NCBI GenBank assembly: GCA_963669285.2
Contig: CAXXSI010000004.1
Location: forward strand, 23,673 to 87,672
DNA: 64,000 nt
Reading direction: 5' to 3'
From: JAWKWH01 sp963669285
Lineage (GTDB): Bacteria; Pseudomonadota; Alphaproteobacteria; Rhizobiales; Rhizobiaceae
Shown in pieces: positions 25,406-33,005 of this stretch (position 1 is its first letter; each line of letters begins with the position of its first letter). The position numbers were made by a program, and so were the translations under genes. The notes beneath the pieces are model-generated. The model had not been told where the DNA came from. It searched no databases and saw only the letters and a list, made by a program, of their open reading frames with translations.

Positions 25406-26512
25406 TTATTTATACATGATCTGGCCGTTGGACGGGCCCCAGAAGTCGGTCCAGTCGTACTTCGGCACGTTGTCGAGATACTTGGCCTTGAAGTCGGCTG
25501 CATCCTGCGGCGTGACGAAGATGGTCGGTCCGTAGAACTCGCGATGCTCGTTCGGCTCGTCCGACGGTTTGAACGTTCCCGTTGCCGCATGGTAGGCGAG
25601 CGCGGCGGTAATGCCACCGCCCCAATGCGGGTTGGTGAAGACCGTCGCCAGGATTTTGCCCTGGGCGACCAGATCAACCGCTTGCGGATTTCCGTCATAG
25701 GTGACGATCGGGATATCTATGCCCTCAGCACGCAGCGCTTCGAGAACGCCGTAGCCGATGGTGTCGTTGGCGCAATGGACGCCTTTGATTTCATCACCAT
25801 AACGGGTCAGGAAGGACGACATGATCTGATTGGCCTTCTGGGTGTCCCAGTCAGCCGGCTGCGCATCAAGCAACTCGACATCAGGATAATCCTTCAGCGC
25901 GTTCTTCAGTCCGTTCAGTCTTTCGATGGCCGGATTGTTCGACGCGATGCCGCCCAGATGGACAACGCCACCCTTGCCGCCGATCGCCTCCAGAAGGATT
26001 CTTGCCGTCTTTTCCGCCGGACCTTCGTCGGACCAGCTCATGTGGCTGACGTAATTGTCGCCGAAATCCCACGGGTGCAGATCATCGGTCTTGTTCCAAA
26101 GTGTCGAGACATAGGCGCCGGCCGCCGCACATGCTTCAACCACCGGACGGGCGTTGGGCGCGTCGTTGGTATCGATCGCCAGAGCCAGGTCACCGTTGGT
26201 CTTGGCCAACAGCGCCTTGACGTCGGCAAGCGACTTTTCCGAAGACCCTTCGTTGATCAGGTGGGTCAGAAACTCCTTCGGCTTGCCCATACTCTCAACA
26301 AAGGCTTCGCCGCCTGAAACGATCTCGTTCCAGTAGGGATTGGTGCGGTTGCGGTAGCTCCAGGCAACAGTCGGATCGGCAATTGCCGCCCGCGCCGCGC
26401 CCGGGCCCAGCAGTCCGGCGGCGGCAGCGCCACCAAGGCCGAATGCGGATGCGAGCAACAGGTCGCGGCGATTGACCTTTTCCTGCTCAATGAACTTCTT
26501 GATAAATGACAT
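25406..26512 (-). CDS. Sugar ABC transporter substrate-binding protein (CUT2, Peripla_BP_4-like), Tat-type signal
   Basis: 368 residues from the ATG at 26512, preceded by GGAGG; the frame runs on to 26632 but that would put the signal peptide in mid-protein. The N-terminus KVNRRDLLLASAFGLGG...AARA is a twin-arginine signal with an Ala-x-Ala cleavage site. The mature part is a two-lobed periplasmic binding protein: IDTNDAPNARPVVEACAAAGAY, GVVHLGGIASNNPAIERLNG and HCANDTIGYGVLEALRAEG are typical of ribose/galactose-type binders. First gene of the transport operon; an operator palindrome lies about 115 bases upstream. The residues do not tell which compound is bound; a polyol, sugar or sugar-like alcohol is the expectation. 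Confidence 0.9.
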   Translation of the reverse strand: MSFIKKFIEQEKVNRRDLLLASAFGLGGAAAAGLLGPGAARAAIADPTVAWSYRNRTNPYWNEIVSGGEAFVESMGKPKEFLTHLINEGSSEKSLADVKALLAKTNGDLALAIDTNDAPNARPVVEACAAAGAYVSTLWNKTDDLHPWDFGDNYVSHMSWSDEGPAEKTARILLEAIGGKGGVVHLGGIASNNPAIERLNGLKNALKDYPDVELLDAQPADWDTQKANQIMSSFLTRYGDEIKGVHCANDTIGYGVLEALRAEGIDIPIVTYDGNPQAVDLVAQGKILATVFTNPHWGGGITAALAYHAATGTFKPSDEPNEHREFYGPTIFVTPQDAADFKAKYLDNVPKYDWTDFWGPSNGQIMYK

Positions 26513-26627
26513 GGGATCCTCCCTGTTTTCGACAAGCCTCGAATTGAAGCCACCCTTCGTGTTTCCACAGAAACCTGACGTTTCAGCATCGAATTCAATG
26601 CTGGACCAAGCGTTGTAAATTTGGTAA

Positions 26628-26643
26628 CGCACTAGTTAGTTAC
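26628..26643. promoter_or_regulatory. Putative TetR-type operator 5
   Basis: On the minus strand GTAACT-AACT-AGTGCG: left half-site perfect, right half-site with three mismatches (AGT kept). It lies between the ABC-transporter operon (start at 26512, minus) and the TetR gene (start at 26757, plus), as expected for joint control and autoregulation. Weaker match than the other four. Confidence 0.55.
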
Positions 26644-26756
26644 TTTGCATTTGATGTGCTTGTCAAGTGGACTTGACGGGCATAGCCCTCTAAATGATAC
26701 GACCTTCGGTTTTCTGCCGCGGGCCATCGAATTGGATGGAAACAGGAAAACGCCGG

Positions 26757-27389
26757 ATGCCCGAGACCAAGAAGCGCAAACGAGATGCGGACGCGACCAA
26801 AGCGCGCATCCTTGATGCGGCGAAAAAGGAATTCGCGCGGCTGGGTCTCGGCGGTGCGCGGGTCGACGAGATTGCCGAACGGGCAAAAACCAACAAGCGC
26901 ATGATCTATCACTATTTCGGCAGCAAAGAGTTTCTGTTCCAGACCGTTGTCGAACAGGCTTATCTGGATATCCGCACCGCCGAGCAGGAACTGGCGCTTG
27001 GCCATCTTCCGCCGCGCGAAGCGCTTGAAACCCTGGTGCGCTTTACCTGGAAATATTACCTGGACAATCCGGAGTTCATCACGCTGGTCAACAGCGAAAA
27101 CCTCCACCAGGCCCGGCATGTGAAGAACTCGCAAAAAATCCAGACAGCCAGCCGGCAGCTTGTCGACATGGTCGGCGAAATTCTTAAACGCGGTGTCGCC
27201 GAAGGGGTGTTTCGCGCCGGCATCGATCCAGTGCAACTGAACATCACGATTGCCGCGATCGGATATTACTATCTGACCAACCGGTTTACCGGCTCCATCC
27301 TGTTCGAACGCGATTTCATGGATCCAAAATCGCTGGAACAGCGCCTCGAATTCAACATCAACACGGTTTTGCGCCTCGTCGAAGCCTGA
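26757..27389 (+). CDS. TetR/AcrR family transcriptional regulator, probable repressor of the catabolic locus
   Basis: 210 residues from the ATG at 26757 (an ATG at 26736 is possible; an in-frame start at 26694 is less likely). The N-terminal helix-turn-helix is plain: AKKEFARLGLGGARVDEIAERAKTNKRMIYHYFGSKEFLF, with the YHYFGSKE recognition helix end. The C-terminal domain (residues ~90-210) is a helical effector domain of the TetR_C type and is not recognisable to ligand. It is divergent from the ABC-transporter operon, and five copies of a 16-base palindrome occur in promoters from 11 to 26.6 kb, none elsewhere in the metabolic part, so autoregulated repression of the whole locus with induction by an imported compound or CoA-ester is the simplest inference. 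Confidence 0.87.
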   Translation: MPETKKRKRDADATKARILDAAKKEFARLGLGGARVDEIAERAKTNKRMIYHYFGSKEFLFQTVVEQAYLDIRTAEQELALGHLPPREALETLVRFTWKYYLDNPEFITLVNSENLHQARHVKNSQKIQTASRQLVDMVGEILKRGVAEGVFRAGIDPVQLNITIAAIGYYYLTNRFTGSILFERDFMDPKSLEQRLEFNINTVLRLVEA

Positions 27390-27510
27390 CGTGAAACGCA
27401 TATCCGGGCGCAGCCCGCAAGCGCGACTGCGCGTCGGCGACTTTTCGCCGCCCTCGCGGAGCCCAGCGCGAAGCGCGGTGCGGGCGTGAGCGCAAAAAAT
27501 ACAAAAAAAA

Positions 27511-28173
27511 TCATGGTGGCTTGAAACCGCTCATCTGCGCCAGTCCGTGACAATCGCGCAGGACATCATCGACCGGATGGCGCGGGCGTCGTCTGTAGCC
27601 GGGAGGATGACCGGGGCGGATCGGTCCGACGCGACCGGGTCCGGGTTTTGCCTTTTCGCGCCTGGCCATCAGGCGGTTCAGCCGCCTTGCCTGGCGCGGC
27701 AGGGTTTTGAGCGCGCGCTCGAGTTTTTCGATGCGGCGGCTAAGCGATGCCGCCTCTAACCGGTCATCGGACCTTGCCCACTCAATGCGATCCGTCAGCC
27801 CCGGCACGGAAATCTGCGGCAGCGCATGTTTCGGTACCGGCATGCGAAACGCGCGGCCGGATTCGCCGAAAGATTTGCGCGGATCGATCAGCGCGAAGGC
27901 AGCGCGGTTTTGTCCACGGGCAAAATCTACGAAATCCGGCAGCGGGCGTTTGTCCGCCGCGCCCTTTTCGGCTGCTTCGGTCTTTTTCAGAAGTCCTGCC
28001 GCGACGATGACGATCAGCCGGCGCAAGGCCGATTCCGCCGGCCGCAAAACGCGGCAGATGAAGCGGTGCAAAGGCCGCGGCAGCATGTCGGCGCCATCGA
28101 CCAGAGCGATCAGACCGGCGATGATCTTCGCCAGCGCCTGCTTGTTCCTGTCAATCGCCAATTCCCAGTCCAT
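27511..28173 (-). CDS. Conserved hypothetical protein
   Basis: 220 residues of unknown function; it resembles hypothetical proteins I recognise from Rhizobiales genomes but cannot name. The first ~60 residues are moderately hydrophobic and helical (LAKIIAGLIALV, LRRLIVIVAAGLL), possibly membrane-associated, and the last third is basic and arginine/proline-rich. No catalytic motif is visible. Codon use is like the neighbours. Monocistronic, convergent with the TetR gene, with a 120-base GC-rich palindromic stretch between the two stops that may act as terminator. Confidence 0.6.
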   Translation of the reverse strand: MDWELAIDRNKQALAKIIAGLIALVDGADMLPRPLHRFICRVLRPAESALRRLIVIVAAGLLKKTEAAEKGAADKRPLPDFVDFARGQNRAAFALIDPRKSFGESGRAFRMPVPKHALPQISVPGLTDRIEWARSDDRLEAASLSRRIEKLERALKTLPRQARRLNRLMARREKAKPGPGRVGPIRPGHPPGYRRRPRHPVDDVLRDCHGLAQMSGFKPP

Positions 28174-28456
28174 GGTCGCCTTTCCGGTTTAACCGGACAG
28201 GGTAAGGGAGGATCGTGAGGCGTGGATAAGATTTTTTGGGAGATGGCAGTTCGGCCGACAAACTGACAATAACAGCCGGCCACCAACGTTCGGCTGGTGA
28301 CCCCCTCGCCTACGTCGAAATGTGCCTGTAGGAGTCGCGTTCGGACCAGCAAGTTTCTGCCAGTTGTTTCCAGCGATTGTGGAGGCAAGTTCTGTAGCAG
28401 GGAGATAGGTTGCGGTGACCGGGCATCTCCGGCCCCGTCACCACGGATCTTGGGAT

Positions 28457-28936
28457 TTACTTGGCACTGAGCTGGCGCAACGCACCCGCCCAATCCTCGA
28501 CATGGTAGGAGCGGACGATCTTGCCGTTTTCAACCGTGTGAATGTCGATGGACATGATTTCAAACTTCTTGCCCTTGCCATCGACACCGAACAGCGGGCC
28601 GACGGGCGTGCCGCTGGCGCGGCCGCGTACGATGATGCGATTGCCCTCCTGGATCATCTCTTCAACCGCCCAGTTCAGGTCCGGAATCAGCTTGCCGAAG
28701 CCGCCGATCTGGGCAAGAAACTTGTCGCGACTTTTGTTCTGGCCGGAATAGTCGCCAATGCTCTCCCATTTTTCCGACACAACTTCCTCGGCGGCGACGG
28801 CATGTTCCTTGGACGACGGATTGCTCAAGAAATCGTAGAATTTCTGCACGGTGGCCTTGTCATCAGCCAGGGCGTTTCCGGTGATCGGTATGATCAGAAT
28901 TGCTGTGGCAGCAACCAAAACCCTGAGCGCTTTCAT
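28457..28936 (-). CDS. Secreted SnoaL-like / ester-cyclase-fold protein
   Basis: 159 residues from the ATG at 28936, preceded by AAGGAG seven bases upstream; another ATG two codons earlier is too close to the ribosome site. A signal peptide is clear (LRVLVAATAILIIPITGNALA, cleaved near NALA). The rest is a SnoaL/NTF2-like domain: VQKFYDFLSNP, DKFLAQIGGFGKLIPDLNW, and VRGRASGTPVGPLFGVDGKGKKFEIMSIDIH followed by RSYHVEDW. The fold hosts polyketide cyclases and many proteins without known reaction. Divergent from a LysR regulator, which probably controls it. Confidence 0.82.
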   Translation of the reverse strand: MKALRVLVAATAILIIPITGNALADDKATVQKFYDFLSNPSSKEHAVAAEEVVSEKWESIGDYSGQNKSRDKFLAQIGGFGKLIPDLNWAVEEMIQEGNRIIVRGRASGTPVGPLFGVDGKGKKFEIMSIDIHTVENGKIVRSYHVEDWAGALRQLSAK

Positions 28937-29069
28937 GGTCATTCTCCTTTTGATGTTGTTGGGCCGCTCGGGGAGATCCCGCACGACGTCTCACGCGCCC
29001 AAAATGGTGTTTGTGGAATTCCACGATAAGATGGGATAAATAGTATTATTTGTTCGGAAATTTGGAATA

Positions 29070-29957
29070 ATGCTGGATCAACTTCGCCAAATCGCCATAT
29101 TCGCCAAGACGGTAGATCATGGGTCGTTCCGCGGAGCCGCCAAATCATTGCGGCTGTCGCCCTCCGTCGTCAGCCATCATGTCACGCAGCTCGAACGGAG
29201 GCTCGGCACGGCTCTCTTATATCGGTCGACTCGCAAGCTTTCGGTGACCCCGGATGGCGAGCGGCTGCTCGCGGCGGCGCGCAATATGATGGAAGCGGCC
29301 GAAACCGGACTGCAGGAGGTTTCAAATCAATCGCAACAGCCATCCGGCGTGCTGCGCATCACCGTGCCTGCGGTGCTGACAAAGTCCAGGCTCATTGACC
29401 AGATGGCGGTTTTTTCCAACTCATTTCCCAACGTCCGGCTTTCCATTGATTTTTCCGATGCGCGCAGGGAATTGATCGCAGACGGCTTTGACATCGCGAT
29501 CAGGATGGGCTGGCTCGAAGACAGTTCGCTCATGGCAAGAAAGCTCTTCGAGGTGAAACGCCGGCTCGTGGCATCACCGGCCTACATCGCGGCGCGCCCA
29601 AAACCGGCTTCGCCCGAAGACATAAGCGCTTGGGACTGGATTGAGCTGGCTCCTGTCAGGCACAGGAAACTGGAGTTCAAAAACGGCCGCGAGAGCGTAG
29701 TGATCCCGATGCCCGAACCGAGAATCAGCGTCAACGAAGCCGACGCTTTATGCAGGCTGGCCCGCCAGGAGGCCGGACTTGCCATCGTCCCCGATTTTCT
29801 CACTGAAGCCGATATTGCCGCGGGCGCGCTGCAGCGCGTCCTGCCGAAATGGAAGATACCGTCGGTTGGTGTCTATGCGGTCTGGCCCTCCAACGCCCCC
29901 AGGGACGGGCTGGTCAAACGCCTCATAGGACATCTTGCGAAAGAAGCCGGGGACTAG
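29070..29957 (+). CDS. LysR family transcriptional regulator
   Basis: 295 residues. The N-terminal winged helix-turn-helix (LRQIAIFAKTVDHGSFRGAAKSLRLSPSVVSHHVTQLERRLG) and the following substrate-binding domain with two alpha/beta lobes (SGVLRITVPAVLTKS, RLSIDFSDARRELIADGFDIAIRMG, AGLAIVPDFL) are typical; it resembles the group of regulators for small-molecule oxidation genes. It is divergent from the SnoaL-like gene with 133 bases between the two starts, the standard arrangement for control of the neighbour and itself. Its stop codon lies within the remnant of an EmrE-like gene on the opposite strand. Confidence 0.9.
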   Translation: MLDQLRQIAIFAKTVDHGSFRGAAKSLRLSPSVVSHHVTQLERRLGTALLYRSTRKLSVTPDGERLLAAARNMMEAAETGLQEVSNQSQQPSGVLRITVPAVLTKSRLIDQMAVFSNSFPNVRLSIDFSDARRELIADGFDIAIRMGWLEDSSLMARKLFEVKRRLVASPAYIAARPKPASPEDISAWDWIELAPVRHRKLEFKNGRESVVIPMPEPRISVNEADALCRLARQEAGLAIVPDFLTEADIAAGALQRVLPKWKIPSVGVYAVWPSNAPRDGLVKRLIGHLAKEAGD

Positions 29958-30064
29958 CCATTCGCTGCCGAAGACAGCGCGTTCAGCACCGCTACCCCGG
30001 CAATGATCAAGCCAATTCCGAGATGGGCAAAGCCGTCGAGCCTCTGGCCAAAGGCCATGGCGCC
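29954..30064 (-). pseudogene. Remnant of an SMR (EmrE-like) multidrug transporter, C-terminal end only
   Basis: On the minus strand an open frame enters from the repeat element and ends with TAG at 29954-29956. It reads AFGQRLDGFAHLGIGLI, then IAGVAVLNALSSA, which matches the fourth transmembrane helix and tail of EmrE-type proteins (FGQRLD, then AGV and a N-LLS end). About 35 codons survive; the rest, normally about 70 codons, is gone, and the homology stops at 30064, where a repeat element begins. The tail shares a few bases with the stop of the LysR gene. Replacement of the upstream part by the repeat is the likely cause of loss. Confidence 0.6.
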
Positions 30065-30226
30065 TAGAGTGTATCCAACTTAAATGGATTTGTTTGAGCG
30101 CCGGGATTTTGTGTTCCGGCAAGGAGCGCGGAGGGATGCGGTGCGAGTACCGTTAGACCCGCGCGACGCAGACCGGGGCGTAAAAGGCCAAGTTCAAACG
30201 ATTCCATTTAAACCGGATACGCTCTA
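30065..30226. repeat. Small repeat element with terminal inverted repeats (TAGAG type, 162 bp)
   Basis: The left end (30065-30097) and right end (30194-30226, reverse strand) match at 27 of 33 bases; both begin TAGAG-N-GTATCC and continue through TAAATGGA. The inner part (GATTTTGTGTTCCGGCAAGG) recurs in a second place at 37034-37053. No gene inside. It abuts the EmrE-like remnant. Confidence 0.75.
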
Positions 30227-30265
30227 ACCTGCCACCTTCCGTGTAACGCAAGGAAAGGTCCGCGA

Positions 30266-30529
30266 ATGGCCCGGGCACAGCTCCTCACATCGCTTGACCT
30301 GTTGAAGCAAGGCGACCTTCGTCCAGGTGCAGAGATGGAGCAGGCGCACCAGATCTGCCAGCAGCATGAGGGTTCGGCGCTTTACGACTGGATTCACGCG
30401 CTCGTTCACCGCATCGAGGGCGACGACGCAAATGCCGCCTACTGGTATCGGCGCGCCGGCAGGACGCGCCATACAGGATCAATCGAGGAAGAGTGGCAGA
30501 TCATCCGGGCGGCCGTCGAAAACGGCTGA
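30266..30529 (+). CDS. Conserved hypothetical protein (small, helical)
   Basis: 87 residues with a GGAAAGG ribosome site upstream. The chain is predicted mostly helical, and repeats such as MEQAHQICQQHEG and DDANAAYWYRRAG look like one or two TPR-like helix pairs, so a binding or adaptor function is possible. Similar short proteins occur in Rhizobiales without assigned function. It stands alone between two repeat elements. Confidence 0.6.
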   Translation: MARAQLLTSLDLLKQGDLRPGAEMEQAHQICQQHEGSALYDWIHALVHRIEGDDANAAYWYRRAGRTRHTGSIEEEWQIIRAAVENG

Positions 30530-30557
30530 GGCAGGACGAAGCCGCCATTCAATTCTT

Positions 30558-30936
30558 TAGAGTCGTTCATCTTTATCTGGAAGCAGTTTGATGGAATGGA
30601 TTTTTCGTCCCAGCAAGGAAAACACCGCAAGCGCGATATGAATATCGTGCGAGGATTTTGACGGTGAGGTGTGGTTTATCGGGCTTGCCCGACGGAACGT
30701 CCGGTGGACGTTTCGCCAGCCGAACGCCCGAAGGGCCGAGGCGAAAAAGACGTCCAAGCCGAACAGGAGAAAACATTGATTTGTCAAAGAAAACTGCAAT
30801 CGGTTCAACTTGCTCTTTCGCGTTCTGGACGTTGTCGCGCAAGGCTAACGGTGCTCGCACCGCGTCGCATTGCGCTCCTCGCCAGATCACGAATTAGCCG
30901 CGTTCAAACGATTCCAGCTAAAGATGAACGGCTCTA
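30558..30936. mobile_element. MITE-like element with TAGAG-type inverted ends (379 bp)
   Basis: Left end at 30558 (TAGAGTCGTTCATCTTTA...) and right end at 30936 (reverse strand TAGAGCCGTTCATCTTTA...) match over about 30 bases with four or five differences. No transposase-like frame is intact; an internal stretch is palindromic and GC-rich. It is related to, but not the same as, the 162 bp element upstream (both start TAGAG and share the GTTTGA motif near the inner end of the repeat). Confidence 0.75.
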
Positions 30937-30984
30937 GCCCGGAAAGGTGGCAGTGAACGACAAGCCGTCCACTGCCACGCATTG

Positions 30985-32585
30985 TTACATCTTCGCGCGT
31001 TCGGCCTTCAGTGCCAGCCACAGGCAGTAGCACATGAGCAGCACGACCAGCGTGAACGGAATGCCGGTCGAGACCGCCGCACCCTGCAGCGCCGCCAGCC
31101 CGCCGCCGAGCAGCAGAGCGATGGCGACCAGCCCCTCGAGCGTGCACCAGAACACCCTCTGGACCACCGGCGCATCCATCTTGCCGCCGGCGGTGATCGT
31201 GTCGATTACCAGCGAACCGGAGTCCGACGAGGTGACGAAGAAGATGACGATCAGCACCAGCGAGATCGGTGCGATGATCGAGTAAAGCGGCAGTTCCTTG
31301 AGGAAGCCGAACAGTGCGCCTTCCGGCTTATAGGCGTCGATTACCGTCGCCTTCACGCCTTCCGCAGCACCTGCATTCAGCATGTCGATGGCCGCACCGC
31401 CGAATGTGGACATCCACAACGCGCACACCGCGGTCGGCGCGATCAGCGCGCACAGCACAAATTCGCGCACGGTTCGCCCTTTCGAGATACGGGCGATGAA
31501 CATGCCGACAAACGGCGACCAGGCGATCCACCAGGCCCAGTAGAACGTCGTCCATCCGTGGAAATAGCTGGTGTCGTCGCGCCCGAACGGATTGGAAAGC
31601 GCGGGCAGCAAAATCACATAGTCGACCATCACCGAGAAGTACCTGGTGAACGTCGAAACAACACCGGTGACCAAGACCACGAAGATGAACAGGCCGACGG
31701 CCATGATCATGTTGATTTCGGACAACCGCTTCACACCGGCATCCATGCCCAGCAGCACGGATCCGAGTGCGATCGCCGTGATGCCGATGATGAGCAGAAC
31801 GACAACGGTGCCGCTCGGTTCGATGCCGAACACTTCGTAAAGTCCGGCGGCAACCTGCTGTGCGCCGAGCCCGAGCGAGGTCGTCAGCCCGAACAGCGTG
31901 GCGAACACAGCCAGCGTATCGATCAGGTGACCCCACCAGCCCCAGACACGTTCGCCGAGCAACGGGTAGAAGGCGGATCGCAACGTCAGCGGCAGGCCGA
32001 GATTGTAGCAGAAGATCGCCAGCGCAAGTCCGACTGCGGCATAGACGGCCCAGCCCTCAAGTCCCCAATGGTGGATCGTGCCGACAACGCCGATATATTC
32101 ATTGCCGGGCTCGGTGATATCAATGCCGAGCGGACGCGCTGCGCCGCTTTCGGAGAAGTTGTAGTAGACCGGTTCGAGAACGCCGAAGAACAGCAGACCG
32201 ATGCCGATGCCCGCCGCGAACATCATGGCGATCCAGCCGGCGTAGGAGTAATCGGGTTTCGCATCCTTGCCGCCGATCCTCACGGACCCGACGGGCAGAA
32301 CGATAAGCGCCAGACAAAACAGGGTGATCGCATCCACCGACAAGACGAGGAACCAGTCAACGTGCTGGTCAGCCACGGTCTCAGCCAACCGAAAAAAGAT
32401 GCCGTTGCCTCCTGATTGGCAAGCGCAATCAGCACGAAACCGGCGATTACGACGCTGGAGATCACGAAGACAGGATTGTGTATATCAAGACCGAAAGGCC
32501 TTATATTGTCCTGTCCGAGCTCGTATTCAGTCTCAAAATCCCAAACCCGCGGGTCCGGATCGAGCATCTTCTTGGTTTCTGACAT
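30985..32585 (-). pseudogene. BCCT family betaine/choline/carnitine transporter, one frameshift
   Basis: Two frames together make a BCCT-type transporter: an N-terminal part of about 65 codons ending in ATASFFGW, and the rest from 32388 (AETVADQHVDWF, then about ten hydrophobic segments, and TTFYWAWWIAWSPFVGMF, GRTVREFV, the family signature). One base is missing in the stretch of six A (plus strand) at 32392-32397; a seventh would restore the frame. Length after repair would be about 530 residues. These Na+ or H+ symporters import osmoprotectants such as glycine betaine. The frame break sits on a run compatible with U-UUU-UUC slippage, so translational repair is possible but unproven. Confidence 0.8.
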
Positions 32586-32759
32586 GTCCCTCCCCTGTGG
32601 TTGTCATAGTTTTGCTTGGCAAGCGTCGCACTAAACTTGCAAAGAGTCCAACTATCGCCCGCTAATCACGGCTCGCCCAGTGGAAAACGCTCCGGTGTAA
32701 TCGGGCGGTGCGCAATTTCAGACAGCGGTAAAAATTTCCCACGACGAGAAGGAGTGCCG

Positions 32760-33005
32760 CTATCCACCCGCAAGGCGCGGCAGCAGGACGATCTCGGCGT
32801 CGTCTGGTAATTCCTTCGACCAGGTATCACGGTAGATCACGCCATCGATGGCAACGGCAATGCCGTTGTCGATGAGCGGCTCCAGGCCCGGACATTCGAC
32901 CGCAAGCTTGGCGAACAATTCGCGGATGGTCTTGGCCTCGACCTCGATCTGCTTACGGCCGCCTGCCGCCGCTCCAATAGAGCCCCAGAGCGTTACCTCG
33001 ACCAT
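32760..33005 (-). CDS. MoaD/ThiS-like sulfur-carrier family protein
   Basis: 81 residues, beta-grasp fold length. VEVTLWGSIGAAAGG at the N-terminus and the C-terminal LLPRLAGG with the Gly-Gly end of ThiS/MoaD proteins, which is needed for thiocarboxylate formation. Begins with an ATG that overlaps the TGA of the molybdenum subunit gene (TGATG), so it is coupled to it. A MoaD-like protein at the end of a molybdenum-hydroxylase operon may help cofactor maturation or have a dedicated role; this coupling is unusual enough to note. C-terminal GG seen directly; function inferred. Confidence 0.78.
   Translation of the reverse strand: MVEVTLWGSIGAAAGGRKQIEVEAKTIRELFAKLAVECPGLEPLIDNGIAVAIDGVIYRDTWSKELPDDAEIVLLPRLAGG

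Noticed and set aside
27390..27510. GC-rich palindromic stretch between TetR and the hypothetical gene as an RNA gene
   Set aside because: It can fold but has no promoter or conserved motif that I can see; a bidirectional terminator is enough to explain it.
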